The notes beneath the pieces are model-generated. The model worked only from the letters and a program-made list of their open reading frames with translations. It searched no databases and was not told the DNA's origin. Below are positions 34,015 to 45,607 of a stretch of 64,000 nucleotides of DNA, in pieces; within the stretch, counting starts at the first letter, position 1; every line of letters begins with the position of its first letter. The stretch lies in NCBI RefSeq assembly GCF_024166365.1, contig NC_064830.1, positions 89,458,968 to 89,522,967 of the forward strand, written 5' to 3'. A program made the translations under genes and the position numbers. This DNA comes from Elephas maximus indicus. Its lineage: Eukaryota; Chordata; Mammalia; Proboscidea; Elephantidae.

Positions 34015-34546
34015 TCAAAAAATTAAAAATAGAGTTACCATATGACCCATTAATTCTACTCTAGGTATACACCCAAGAGAATTGAAAACACATGTTCCTA
34101 CAAAAACTTCTATATACACTGTTCAGTAGCAGCATTAGCCATAATTGTTTTCCAAAAAGTAGAAACAATCCACATGTTTAGCAGCCAAAGAATGGCTAAA
34201 TGAAATGTGGTATATCCATACAGTGGAATATTATTCAGCCATGTTACAACATGGTTGAACCTTGAAAACATTATGCTAAGTGAAAGAAGCCAGACACAAA
34301 AGGATACATATTGTACCATCCCATTTATAGGAACTGTTCAGATAGGCAAATACGTAGAAACAGAAAGTAAATAAGTGGTTGCCAGGGGCTGTGGGAGGGA
34401 GAAATGGTCAGTGACTGGGGTTTCTTTTTGGGGTTATGAAAATGTTCAGGAATTAGATAGTGGTGAGGGTGTACAACCTTGTGAACATACTTTAAAAGGG
34501 TGAATTTTATGGTATGTGAATTATATCTCAACATAAATAAATAAAT
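34015..34546 (+). mobile_element. Old L1M 3' end
   Basis: The longest of the L1M 3' pieces here: ACCATATGACCCATTAATTC, ATTATTCAGCCATGTTACAA, TAAGTGGTTGCCAGGGGCTG, and a TATATCTCAACATAAATAAA terminus. Confidence 0.85.
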
Positions 34547-34871
34547 AAATTTTGGACACCTAGTCCTGCTACCTATATGAAGGATTGCAGTGGAATCATC
34601 TGCTTAGGATCCAGTCGATTCCTCGTGGCATCAGAGTGTGAGTGCTAGGGGATGCATGTATTCGGACGGAAGGGTTTGGATAGATGAGTCCTTGGGAACA
34701 AGGATACAAGTGGATCCCACAGCTGGATCTTAGGTGACTAACGGTCTATGGAGGTGGTAACCTTTCTGATGAATGAGGCAATGATGGCCAGGTATGTGTG
34801 GAGGGTGAAACTTACTGTTTTCTTGAGAGCATACATCTCCACTCAGGCAAAGGGCCTGAGTATGGTCAAGC
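34547..34871. other. Unassigned sequence
   Basis: No recognisable gene or repeat. Confidence 0.4.
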
Positions 34872-34882
34872 CCATCACACAT

Positions 34883-35049
34883 TGGAAAAAAAAAAAAAAA
34901 CCATTGCCGTTGAGTTGATTCTAACTTGTAGCTACCCTATAGGACTCAGTAGAACTGCCCCATAGGGTTTCCAAGAAGCGCCTGGTGGATTTGAACTACC
35001 AACCTTTTTGTTAGCAGCTGTAGCTCTTAACCACTATGCCACCAGGTTT
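34883..35049 (-). mobile_element. Afrotherian SINE with target duplication
   Basis: Minus-oriented short-class SINE with a 16-nt A-run at the left. It is flanked by an exact 11-bp repeat CCATCACACAT (34872-34882, 35050-35060). Confidence 0.92.
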
Positions 35050-35100
35050 CCATCACACATAGGAGTCATGAAAAGATATGGTAGCCCCTGATCATCTTTG

Positions 35101-35272
35101 GGAAACCCTGGTGGCATAGTGGTTAAGTGCTATGGCTGCTAACCAAAGGATCAGCAGTTCAAATCTGCCAGGTGCTTTTTGAAACTCTATGGGGCAGTTC
35201 TACTCTGTCCTATAGGGTCACCATGAGTCAGAATCGACTCGATGGCACTGGGTTTGGTTTTGGTTTTGGATT
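35101..35272 (+). mobile_element. Afrotherian SINE
   Basis: GAAACCCTGGTGGCATAGTG head, TCACCATGAGTCAGAATCGA near the 3' end and a GGTTTTGGTTTTGG tail. It lies 41 bp from the opposite-strand SINE on its left. Confidence 0.9.
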
Positions 35273-37521
35273 GTCTTTGACCCTCCCTTCCCCTCTGAAC
35301 ATCTCCTGGGCTGCAGTGTATCACAGGGTGTAGGCCAGGTACTGGCCATGGAAAGCTTCAGTCTGGAATGGGCCTTAGTAACTTTTCAGGAGGTGTCATG
35401 GCAGAGAAATGGGACCCAGAGCTAGTGGCCGCATGGGCAGGGCGCCCTTGGCACATGCTCAACTCACATGATTGCTTCTTTCTGGGGCCACGGAGCTCCA
35501 TCAGGATCCACTGTCTCCTGATGTGGCCTGTGAGCTTCAGCTTCAGTTTAGGGCTGCAGAGAACAGGTAAGATGCGGCCAGGTTGGGTAGGCGGATCTGA
35601 TCAGAAGTGAAGGAGGTGTCTGGGAATCGGTTAGCAAGCCCTTTAGGCTGCAGTGAGGCAGAACCTCAAAGAGTAGCTCACCAGCCCCCTCCCAAATTCC
35701 TGTTCACCTATGACGACCATGTACGGTAGGTCTGGCGTAATCTGGATCCAGAACTGTGGCCTCAGTTTTGCAAATACGTATTTCCTCAGAGAGGCTGTAC
35801 TGCAGGAAAAGCCTGCTTCCTCTCCTTCCCCTGTACACTCACTCCACGCCCCCCACCCCGGTCAGACAGTTTTATCAGGAAGCCGTCCTGAGTTTTCCAG
35901 CACGAAGAAGGGGTACCCAATTCGTATTTGCTGAGACCAGCAGATGTTTAGGCCATATTGGCTGCTAGGGCTTTCAACACTGCTTGGTTGCTGTCTTCCT
36001 CCCCCAAGTAAGATCTATGAGTGTAGGGACCATGGGTGATCATCCACCGGTGAATCCTAATGCCTAGCACAAAGTCTGACACATAGTAGGCACACAATAA
36101 ATAAATATGAATGTTTCCACTATTGATTGGATTTGTTGTATTAGCGGTAGCCAGAATGTCCCCAACTCAGTTTAGAGTTGACAGTTTGTGTGTTTTCCCA
36201 ACAGGTAAGGAGTCCTTAAGAAGAGGCTCCATACCTGAATGGACTAAGCTCCCCAGAGCATAATCATAGCAGCCCCCTGACTACAGTGCACACACACACT
36301 CCAATCTACATTGGCTCCTCGTCCAGAAATTAGGTGTCCAATCATACTACTAGCATGATGGATCTGCTAGTGAACTTGGCTTGGCTACCGCTTTTGGAAA
36401 TCCAGGCCAGTACATCTGGGTAGTTTTTGATAAGTTTTCTTGGAATCAATCACAGAAGTGAAGTCATTACTTTGGAGATCCTGGGTGAATAGACAAGTGT
36501 CATTTACTCTCAGAAGCCTTCCATGTGTACCTTCTCTGCACATCCCGGAGAGAACTACATCTCCTAGTCTTTGGAGAAGTAATGGAAGGCTCCCCAAAGG
36601 AATGATGTTTTAGCTGAACCTTGATGTACTAGTAAAAGTTAGCCAGATAGAAGGGGTGGGATAGAAAGTGTGTTCCAGCCTCAAGGGAGGATAGAAGCTA
36701 TGTCCCTAGTACTTAGTACACTAGATTTTCATTGGATGGATGGAAGAATAAGTATATGAGAAAGAAAGACAGTGAGCTCAGGGAGCCATGAATTTATACG
36801 AACGTGAGGTTGTGGTGCACGTGGTGAAGTTGGAGAGTTGGGTTTGGAGCCAGATTTGGAAGCGATTTCAACTTTTTGGGCAGCAGTAGGCCCTCCCGCA
36901 AAGATTTTAAAGCAGGAAGGTGATAGAATCAGACCTGTCTTTTTAAAGGAATACCCTGGGAAGGACTAGAATGGGGAATAACTGAGAGAAAAGGAAACCA
37001 TATCAGGAGGCTATTGAAGCAGAAAAGGTAAACACCTGAACAAAGATGGTGGCAGTGGATGGAGAGAGCAGACATATCTTCGAGGTTTTGACATACACAA
37101 CTGCTTGCAACCAGCTGACCGCTGAAAGGGGTGAAGAGGGGAACGGATTCCAGCATATCTTGAAGGTTTCTGGCTTAGCAAACTGGGCAAGTCATGATGC
37201 TATTAATTCAGATAGACACAAAGGCAAACAGGTTTACGGAGAGGCGATGTTTTTTTAAAAAAAACTTTTTATTATGAAATATTATGCAAATATAGAAAAG
37301 CAAAAAATGTATTGTGTGGGATGAGTAATAATAAAGCCTTTTGACTTTGAGTTACCTATGAAATCTGGTTGGAAGTTGGCAATTCTGTTCTGGAGCCCAA
37401 GAGGCCTAGGATTGTACTAATTATGATTTTTTTGGTTGCAAGTTACAGAAACCCAAGCTAAACTTAACCGCAAAGGGAAATGTATTCTACAGACACAGGA
37501 ACCCAAGGACAGGAATATAGC
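35273..37521. other. Mostly unassigned, with old repeats and exon-like pieces
   Basis: No gene can be asserted. Two minus-strand exon-like segments (35799-35708 and 35553-35468) have matching phase; see findings. An L2-like 3' end (CTAGCACAAAGTCTGACACA) lies near 36064-36110. Diverged ancient repeat lies around 36600-37060. Confidence 0.4.
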
Positions 37522-37524
37522 TGA

Positions 37525-38111
37525 TGTTACAGACTGAATCATGTCCCCCCACAATGTATATTGGAAATCCTAACCCCTATACCTGTGATGTAATCCCATT
37601 TGGGAATAGGGCTTTCTTGTTATGTTAATGTGGCCTTAGCAGTATAGGGTGTGCCTTAAGCCAATCACTTTTGAGATATAAAAAGAGTAGATTAGGCACC
37701 CAACTAAAAAAAAAAAAAAAACCCATTGCCATTGAGTCGATTTCAACTCATAGTGACCCTATAGGTCAGAGTAGAACTGCTCCATAGGGTTTCCAAGGAG
37801 CGCCTGGCGGATTTGAACTGCTGACCCTTTGGTTAGCAGCCATAACACTTAGCCACTACACCACCAGGGTTTCCCAGGCTAGGCACAGAAGCAAGGAAAC
37901 ACAGATGGGAGAAGATGGATGCCATTCCGCATGAAGACCACTATGGAACCAAGGAACAGAAGCTGAAAAGAGACAAGGACTTTCCCCCGAAGCTGACAGA
38001 GAGAGCCCTCTCCTAGAACCAGTGCCTCCCAAAGAGTGAGAAAATGAATTTCTGTTTGTTAAAGCCACCCCCTTGTGGTTTTTCTGTTATAGCAGCACTA
38101 GATAACTAAGA
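37525..38111 (+). mobile_element. Family 2 LTR, split by a SINE
   Basis: TGTTACAGACTGAATCATGT at the start, TTAAGCCAATCACTTTTGAG inside, and TTAAAGCCACCCCCTTGTGG with GCACTAGATAACTAAGA at the end. It is the same layout as the LTRs at 46235, 50943 and 58713 but more diverged. Confidence 0.7.
37703..37879 (-). mobile_element. Afrotherian SINE inserted in the LTR
   Basis: Minus-oriented SINE flanked by TAGGCAC at 37693-37699 and 37880-37886. It separates the two halves of the family 2 LTR. Confidence 0.88.
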
Positions 38112-38682
38112 ATTAGGCGTCAGGAAGGAACTGGCACCAGGGATTCAAATACCATCAGAACTCTCTCTCTTCACTGCTTCTGCTGGCTTCTCCCACTTGA
38201 CGGGGGGCTACTGACAGTTCCCAACTTGGTTGTGTAACTGATTCAGTCACTCAGAGAATAAGTCAGTTCCAATTCTAAAATCCCAAGGGAAGGAATTAAT
38301 TGGCCTAGCACGTGGCTAAGTAGGGGGTAACATTGTAGGGATGTAACAGCTCTTACTGCAACCGTTCAGAACAATTTCTCAAATAGTGGTGTTAGACAAC
38401 TAATCCAACAGATGTCTACTACGAGTGAAACTTTTGCATCTCTCAGAGTATATAGATTAGAGCAGTGGTTCTCAACCTTGCTGCACCTTGAAATCACCTG
38501 GAAAACCTTCAAAAGCGCTGATGCCTGGGTCTCCCCCAACCTGAGATTCTGATTGGTTTGGCTTAGGATGTGGCCTGAGCATCAGGCTTTTTTAACAACT
38601 CCCCAAGTGCTTCTAATATGTAGCTAAGGTTGAGAACCGCTGGCTAGTGCCGTGTTTTTCAAAACTTTAATGTACCTATACA

Positions 38683-38876
38683 GCCCTGGTGGCACAGTGA
38701 TTAAGCACACCAAAAAGTTGGTGGTTTGAACCCACCATCCGCTCCACGGGAGAAAGAGGTGGCAGTCTGCTTCCGTGAAGATTACAGCCTTAGAAACCTT
38801 ATGGGGCAGTTCTACTCTGCCCTATGAGGTTGCTATGAGTCAGAATCAACTCAACCGCACACAACAACAGCATAGA
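38683..38876 (+). mobile_element. Afrotherian SINE, long form
   Basis: CAGCCCTGGTGGCACAGTGA head, long-class GGGAGAAAGAGGTGGCAGTC, and a 3' end CACACAACAACAG. That tail looks like the RTE tail rather than the usual GTTTGGTTT tail. Confidence 0.87.
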
Positions 38877-40136
38877 TCAGGTGGGTGTCCTGATAACATG
38901 CTGGCTCTGATTCAGTAGGTCTGGGCGGAGTCTGAGATTCTGTATTCTAATGTGCTCTCAGGTGACTACCACGGTCTGGGCAGCCAGGTTTTAGCGCAAT
39001 GCTGTCCAATGAAACTTTCTGTGATGATGGAAATGTTCTGTTCTGCACTGTCCAATACAGGAGCCACTAGCCACATGTGTATTGAGCACTTGAAATATAA
39101 TAAGTGAGACTGAGAAACTGAATGTTTAATGTACTTAATTTGAATTTAAAGAGCCTTATGTTGGCTACTGTATTGGGCAGCACCAGTCTAGTGGATCTCA
39201 CCAAAAGGGAGGGCGTATCTGAATCACCTGTGGGATTTCTCAAACAACTCTATGCTTTGCTGGTGCTACAGTCCTCTTAACCCTTCCTGTTTCAGGCCCT
39301 AAAAAAGTGTAATAGAATCTGAGCAAGGAGAACATAGGAATAAAGGGCAGACTCTTGAGATGGCCCCACAAGTGATTCTGAAGTACTGTCCTCACCCACG
39401 TGGTGAGAACTGCTGAAATAGGGTGTTCTGGTTATCTATTGCTGTATCACATGCCCCCCTGCCGCCAAAACTTAGTGGTCTAAGACAATAATGTTTCTTT
39501 TTCTCAGAAATCTATGTTTTGGGCAGGGCTCCATGGAGATAGCTCATCTCTGCTATAGTTGGTGTCAGATGAAGTGGCTTAAGGACTGGAGCTGGAATCA
39601 TCTAAAGATTTGCTTGCTCACTTGTGTGGTAGTTGACGTTGCCTGTGAGTTGGGACTCTAGCTGGGTTCAAAGAGTGAGCATGGACAGAGAGCAAGTGAG
39701 CGTCAGGTGGGTGTTCTATATCCTGCTTTAAACCCAGCCTTGGAAACCATGCTGTGTCATTTCTCCTGCCTTCTGTTCAGGAGTGAGTCTCTAAGGTCAC
39801 TTAGAGGAGGGGAGGGGAAGTAGACTCCACCTTTTGATAGGAGGAGCTTCAAAGAGTTGGCAGAGATGTTTTAAAACCACCACACAGTTAGGAGTGAAGA
39901 ATACCAAGTACAGAACTCTGAGGAGTATCACTCTTTTTAGGAGGCAACTGAGCCTCTTCCTGCTTAGATCTTCCCAGCACACAAGATTTAGTAAACTGCA
40001 AGCACATGTCAGCTCCCTAGTCTATGAAGAAATACTTTCACCGGTTCTCCAGGCCCAGACAGGCTCAGCTCTGAACACCTGACCCCAGGCGCACTCCCCA
40101 AAGGCTTTTGACTCAGTCTTTCTTTTCTTTTTACAG
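38877..40136. other. Unassigned, with old repeat remnants
   Basis: The segment near 39420-39530 (GGTTATCTATTGCTGTATCA, AACTTAGTGG) resembles a common old mammalian repeat. No exon is seen. Confidence 0.35.
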
Positions 40137-40188
40137 TGACTCTTTTCGACAGGGTAGAACTGTTCCATAGGGCTTCTAAGGCCGGAAA
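40137..40188 (-). mobile_element. SINE fragment (long class)
   Basis: GACAGGGTAGAACTGTTCCA followed by GGCTTCTAAGGCCGG, the middle of a long-class SINE in minus orientation, abutting an L1 3' end. Confidence 0.7.
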
Positions 40189-40545
40189 TCTTTTAAATTT
40201 ATTTTTATTATTGTACTTTAGATGAAGGTTTACAAAACAAACTAGCTTCTCATTAAACAATTAGTATACATATTGTTTTGTGACATTGGTTACCAACCCC
40301 ATGACACGTCCACAGTTTCCCTTCTTGACCTTCGGTTACCCATTACTAGCTTTCCTGCCGTCTAGTCCTTGCCCCTGGGCTGCTGTGCCCATTTAGTCTT
40401 GTTTTATTTTGTGGGCCTGTTTAATCTTTGGCTGAAAGGTGAACCTCAGGAGTGACTTCATACTGAGTTAAAAAGGTGTCCGGGGGCCATAGTCTCGGGA
40501 TTTCTCCAGTCTCTGTCAGACCAGTAAGTCTGTTTTTTTTGTGTG
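40189..40545 (-). mobile_element. L1 3' UTR fragment
   Basis: The minus strand ends in a CTAAAGTACAATAATAAAAA-type terminus. Internal blocks (TAACCAATGTCACAAAACAA on the minus strand) match the 3' UTR at 60420-61312. Confidence 0.78.
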
Positions 40546-40794
40546 TACCCAGAGACCTTGTTATTGCACATGCTCACTTAGTAACTTCACAATTCCTTTT
40601 TTCAGAAATTCTTGAGTGGTGGGGTGGGAGGAGCCTGGGCCTGGGGATCAGGATGCCTGGGTTCTAATCACAACCATGCAGCAGCCTGTAAAAAAGAATG
40701 CAGATTCACTGGGAAATAATTTTCTTCATGTTTCAATTTTCTATGACAATAGTTTTAAAAAACTTAAGCTCCTTTTTATTAAGCAGTGAAAGAT

Positions 40795-41015
40795 TAAAAA
40801 AAAAAAAAAAAAACCAAACCCACTGCTGTCAAGTCGATTCTGACTCAGCAATCCTATAGGACAGCGTAGAACTCGCCCACATAGTTTCTAAGGCTGTAAA
40901 TCCTTCCTGGAGCACACTGCCACGTCTTCCTCCCAGGGAGCAGCTGGCGGGTTCGAACCGCCAACCTTTCGGTTAGCAGCTGAGAGCTTTAGCTACTGTG
41001 CCACCAGGACTCCTG
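40795..41015 (-). mobile_element. Afrotherian SINE, long form, with target duplication
   Basis: Minus-oriented, with a long A-run at the left. It is flanked by an exact AGTGAAAGAT (40785-40794, 41016-41025) and has a well-preserved B-box (GGTTCGAACC on either strand). Confidence 0.92.
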
Positions 41016-41399
41016 AGTGAAAGATAGTTAAGAGTCAAAACAGCCAGTTTGACATCTTAGAAACAGGAAAATGATATTCGATCTTTCTAGTTTTTAATAC
41101 CATTTACTCTTCTAGTTTTTTTCAGGAAGATTTAATTAAAAGAGAACATAGGTAACAGTTTTCAGTTTTGATTTTTAAAAAGGCTTGAAATAAAATTCTA
41201 ACCACATCAGGTTTCTGCATGTTTCATGAGGCTCAGAGGCCTTGGGGCCTTTCATTTCCTCCTGCTCCCACACCCTGCGGTGCTTCCTGCCCCTTTGAGC
41301 ACCTCTCTTCTTCAGAACCACCAGCAGGGTCAGGCTGTCCTGTGACCTTCTTTTGCAAGATGCTAATATTTCAACATTTTTAAAAATTCATTAATTTAT

Positions 41400-41545
41400 T
41401 TCTTTTTCCTTTTTTTTATTGTACTGTAGATAAAGGTTTACAGAACAAACTAGTTTCTCATCTGTTCGTACGCACATTGTTCTATGACACTGGTTAACAA
41501 CCCCATCACATGTCAACACTCTCCCTTCTCAACCTTGGGTTTCAA
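41400..41545 (-). mobile_element. Short L1 3' UTR fragment
   Basis: TTTTTTTATTGTACTGTAGA, GGTTTACAGAACAAACTAGT and the following 100 bp match the terminal part of the 60420-61312 type L1 3' UTR. Strongly 5'-truncated. Confidence 0.78.
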
Positions 41546-41594
41546 CATATTTTTGTAGTCTTTCACATATGACTATCATTTTACAAAACGACTT

Positions 41595-41768
41595 TAAAAA
41601 AAAAAAAAACCAAAACTCACTGCCGTTGAGTTGATTCTGACTCAGAGTGACCCTATAGGACAGGGTAGAACTGCCCCATAGAGCTTCCAAGGAGCGCCTG
41701 GTGGATTCAAACTGCTGACCTTTTGGTTAGCAGCCATTGCTCTTAACCACTGCACCACCAGAGTTTCC
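41595..41768 (-). mobile_element. Afrotherian SINE
   Basis: Minus-oriented short class: TGCCGTTGAGTTGATTCTGA at the left, CTCTTAACCACTGCACCACC at the right. Confidence 0.9.
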
Positions 41769-42957
41769 ATAAATATATTAGTACCTATTAAAAGTGGCTG
41801 TTGTGTTCAGACCAGGTATTTTTTTCATGCCCCACCTCCCCTTGTCTCCCACATCCGTGGGTTGTGTAACTTTGGGCACGTCACCTCCCTTCTGTAGGGC
41901 TCACTTTTTTCATCTGTTAAATGAGTAAGTCAAACTAGACAATCTCTGAAAAGGCCCTGGAACCCAGACGCTGATCACTTTCCCTCAAACCCTTCTCCAG
42001 CTTCCTGCGTGATGGCTCTTCCTGACCCCCATTCTCAGCACCAAGAGAAAGGAACAGAGATTGCAGATGTTGGGGGCTTCGCCTCACAGGTATTTTCCAA
42101 CTCAGATTGGAGCTAAATGGTTTGAAGACAGGAGACTTATGTTCATTACGAGTATAGAGAAGGCTGAGCCAAGCAGGCAGGGATGTGGCCTACTGGACGG
42201 CAGGGGCAGGTTTGGTCACGGCCACTGGGCAGGACAGGTGTGGTGAGCAACTTCCCAGGAGTAGGCAGAGAAAGGTACCATGGAACTTGGGCACCGAATG
42301 GGCTAGAGTCTCTGTCTCTCTTTCCTGGCCTTGCTGAGTGTTCTGGGGCCTTAGTCCTAGCTATGGGGTAAGACTGAGTTCAACAGTCACTAACCATTCT
42401 GGCTCCACCTCACTCCAGGAAATGCCTCCTCACCGCAGTGACCACATCCCCCCAGGTTGCCTTAGAAACACTCCACGGGGGCTGGGGGAGTTGGGGCAGA
42501 GTTGCCAAGCAACAGGTGGTGCCCTCCCTTCCGCCCTCATCTGAGGCCAACTCTCTTTACGTCTTTCAGGCAACCGTCCTGTGCCCTCCTGGCATGTGCA
42601 GGGAAGAGCCGCTCTGAAGGGTGAGAGAGGAGCCCCGAAGAGACCGAAGGTGAGGTAAGGAGTGCAGGAGGCCCTGTAGGTGGGTGGGGGGTCTGGGGGA
42701 GAGAGAGGTGGGCAGAGACAAATAGGAGATGGAGATGCACCAGAGACTGTGCAAAGCTGGAGAGACAGGAACAGGTGCAGGGTGGCGCTTGAGACCGGTG
42801 TGACAGCAGATTCAGTGGACCTAAAGAGGGCAAGACCAACTTCATGAGGGTCTGCAAGGGGGCAGAGGTGGCCTGAGGAGTGAGTGCACACATAGGAGCA
42901 GGGGCAAGGGCAGGGGCAGGGGAAGGGCCTGGAGGGAGGTTCCCATTTCCTCACCCA
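41769..42957. other. Upstream flank of C16orf54
   Basis: GC-richer, apparently single-copy sequence with purine-rich runs (GGGGCA repeats at 42898-42930). A donor-like GAAGGTGAGG near 42645-42654 could belong to an alternative first exon. The long minus frames here are low-complexity proline/serine shadows. Confidence 0.4.
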
Positions 42958-43121
42958 CCACTTCCTCTCTAGGCGGGAGAGACCTGAGAGGACCTAGACG
43001 GGAAGCAAGAAGCCTTTGGGGCTCTTAATGTTCTGCCTGCAGCACCTTGGGGTCTGGGAGGGAAATGGTATTTGGAAAGGGGCTCGGGCTCTGAGCAGGA
43101 GGGGCCTGGCTGGGGACTAAG
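42958..43121 (+). promoter_or_regulatory. C16orf54: Candidate C16orf54 promoter and 5' UTR exon
   Basis: The coding exon begins at an acceptor (TCTCCCAG at 43331-43338, directly before the ATG), so a 5' UTR exon is needed. A donor CTAAG|GTAGGT lies at 43121/43122, giving a 217-nt intron. At 42958-42970 the minus strand reads AGAGAGGAAGTGG, the purine-rich site bound by PU.1/ETS factors. No TATA box is seen. This would suit a blood-cell gene. The exon limits are inferred. Confidence 0.4.
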
Positions 43122-43338
43122 GTAGGTTTCTGCTGGTCTCTCTGGCCCCATTTGGCTCTCTCCTGCCTTTTCTGAGTGCGCTGTCTCCTCTGTTTCTGCC
43201 TGGGCCTGTCTCTCAGGCTAGACAAGAGTCCCTCTCCTTGTCTCTTTCGCTTTCTTTGACACTTGCTGTTTCTCTCCCTCTATCAATTGTGCCATATCTG
43301 TCTCACTTGCTTCCTCTCCTGACCCCTGTGTCTCCCAG

Positions 43339-44013
43339 ATGCCTTCAACTCCAGGGCAGCCCACTGGGCACATGGAGGGGCCCCCTGCCTCAGAGTCAGC
43401 CTCGTGGTCCCCGCTCCCCTGCGGGCCCTGTGTTCCCATCATGCTGGCCCTGGCCTGCCTCGCTGCTCTCTTCCTGCTGACCACAGCTGTGTTGGCCGAA
43501 CGCCTGTTCCGCCGCTCTCCCCGCCTAGACCCCAGCAACCGCACTCCCACGCTGGTCTGGCGCCCCGGAGGAGAGCTGTGGATTGAGCCTACGGGCACCC
43601 CCCGAGAGCGCTCCGAGGACTGGTATGGCTCTGCAGTCCCCCTGCTGATGGACGGGGCCCCAGAGGCCCTCAACACTGGGGGCACCTTGGAGGCCCGAGC
43701 AACAGCCCCACCTGCTCCTTCTACCCCTCACTCCCCTCCCAGCTCCTTGGTCTTCCAGGCTCCACCCCAGGTCCCAGCCCGCAGCACCTTCTGTGTGCCC
43801 CAGCCCTGGGAGGAAAGGTCCCACAACACAGGCATGGTGAGCTGGGCTGAGCCTGAGCCAAGGCCAGGGGACAGTGTGTACTTGGGGAGCCCTCGGGCCC
43901 AGAGGCATCGGCCTGGCAGCCCTGAGCCTGGATGGGGACTTCAGCCTCTGGTCACACTGGAGCAGATCTCCGCTTTCTGGAGGCGTGAAGGCCGGACCAG
44001 CGTGGGGTTCTGA
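43339..44013 (+). CDS. C16orf54: C16orf54 homologue, single-pass membrane protein
   Basis: A single coding exon of 675 nt gives 224 residues, the length I recall for human C16orf54, and the match runs end to end. A short N-terminal segment (1-31) precedes one hydrophobic helix (about 32-53, VPIMLALACLAALFLLTTAV). A basic stop follows (ERLFRR), then a proline-rich tail with conserved TLVWRPGGELWIEP (near 69-82), SEDWYGSAVPLL and a C-terminal VTLEQISAFWRREGRTSVGF. No enzyme motif is present. The molecular function is not established; expression in human is mainly in leukocytes, from memory. The start is the first ATG after a splice acceptor. Orientation opposite to ZG16 matches human 16p11.2. 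Confidence 0.95.
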   Translation: MPSTPGQPTGHMEGPPASESASWSPLPCGPCVPIMLALACLAALFLLTTAVLAERLFRRSPRLDPSNRTPTLVWRPGGELWIEPTGTPRERSEDWYGSAVPLLMDGAPEALNTGGTLEARATAPPAPSTPHSPPSSLVFQAPPQVPARSTFCVPQPWEERSHNTGMVSWAEPEPRPGDSVYLGSPRAQRHRPGSPEPGWGLQPLVTLEQISAFWRREGRTSVGF

Positions 44014-44391
44014 ATGCTCAGGGACTGGAAGACTGGCTACAGCTTTCTAGAGACCAGTGAGGAAGGCCCTACAGCAAGGCTGAAGCCTAAGGCCATCCTG
44101 GGGAAGAATGCTTCTCCCAGGTCTTTCACTTCTGGATCTCAATTCCCCTGGACCTGGATGGTGGGTAGGCGAGGTGTGGACGGAGCCTGGGTGGCGGGGG
44201 AAGCATTGAGTGCCTCTGCTTAGCTGCCCAGGGCTGTGGCCCAGGGAACTGGGTTGGGTGGTTCAATTCTGGGCCAGAGCCTCCAAGACTACATTCCAGA
44301 TTAAGAATTCAAGGTAGCAGACATGCAGGAAATGGCATCGATCCCAGCCGCTTCAGCCTTCCTTCAGTGAGCACCTAAAATCCTCCCTATC

Positions 44392-44397
44392 AATAAA
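44392..44397 (+). terminator. C16orf54: C16orf54 polyadenylation signal
   Basis: AATAAA 379 bases after the stop codon, the first canonical hexamer downstream, giving a 3' UTR of about 400 nt. Confidence 0.8.
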
Positions 44398-44419
44398 GGA
44401 GTCTCAAATATGCTAAAGA

Positions 44420-45411
44420 ACAGACTGTGGTCATAACAAGTGTTGGCATGTTAGTGAGAGATGACAGGAGTCCAGTTCCCCAAATCTGTAAATCTTATCC
44501 CTCCTTAACGCTCATCCTCATGAAGTCCTCCAAAAAAATATAGAGAGGACATGACCAGGCAAAGGAACATTTTATTACATATGAGCTGTGGTTTTGACCC
44601 CAAAATTGCAATGAGGAACTTGGTGAGCCAACTGGAGGGGTTCTTCTTACCTGGAGTTGGGACCTAGAGTCAAAGAAGGCCAACAGGCCACCTTTGCCCA
44701 GCCTGGTAAGGCCCTGCACACATCTCAGCCTTCGTGGTGGGGAAAGCCGAGCCTAGAAGAACTGAGTTTGAGCCAATGCAGAGAGGAGAACTGCAGGACA
44801 GGGCAGCTCTCAAATGTGGCCTTCGGGCCATCCTCCCACCAAGCCTGCTGGAGTGACCCCCAGAGACAGCTTTGCCCAAAGATAGACCTACTTACAATGC
44901 TCTACCCCATAGCATAAAAAAAATATCCCCCAAATGCCCTTGGCCCTACTAGCCATCTGTATCAGCAGACCTCCCTTTTGGGGGCGGAGCCAGAGGATGG
45001 GGGAGTGGAAGGAGTTTCCATTTCCCGGGTCTGATTTTCCAAACTTCAGTCATGAACATCAGGCTCTTTGCCACCTGCACTATTATTTACCACATTTTTT
45101 CTTTAAATTGGCTTGCTGTTTGCATAATAAATTTATTTTAAAAGGAATCTTTATTGTATCACTTCTGTAAATGGAAAACCAGTATCACTTACCTATAAAT
45201 AGAAGGTAAAAATGAAAATAAATACAATGTAAACAAAGTTCTTAAATTCTAAATTTAAAGACCTTAAATTCTTCTCTGCTGGAGGCACTGAACTAAATAC
45301 CTGTTCTTTCTTTGTAAAAAAAAAAAAAAAAAGGCCGGGGGGGGAGTTTGGTGGAGATGAGCAAGTGTTAGATATTCTAGCACCAAACCAAAACCTTCTC
45401 CTGAAAGTACT
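44420..45411. other. Unassigned downstream flank
   Basis: Mostly single-copy. An A-run and G-run at 45317-45343. Short frames near 44495-44917 overlap on both strands and have no domain, so no gene is called. Confidence 0.4.
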
Positions 45412-45424
45412 AAGAATGCTGAAA

Positions 45425-45594
45425 ACCAAAAGCAAACCAAACCCATTGCTGTCGAGTCGATTCCAACTCATAGTGACCCTACAGGACAGAGTAAAATTGC
45501 CCCACAGAGCTTCCAAGTAGTGCCTGGCAGATTCAAACTGCCAACCTTTTGGTTAGCAGCTGTAGCACTTGACCACTACACCACCGGGGTTTCC
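45425..45594 (-). mobile_element. Afrotherian SINE with target duplication
   Basis: Minus-oriented short class, flanked by AAGAATGCTGAAA (45412-45424) and AAGAATACTGAAA (45595-45607), one mismatch in 13. Confidence 0.9.
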
Positions 45595-45607
45595 AAGAAT
45601 ACTGAAA

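Noticed and set aside
42430-42954. 174-codon minus frame upstream of C16orf54
   Set aside because: Proline/serine-rich translation of purine-rich DNA opposite the probable promoter; no homology recognised.
43218-43908. Minus frames of 155 and 127 codons opposite C16orf54
   Set aside because: Shadows of the GC-rich C16orf54 coding exon.
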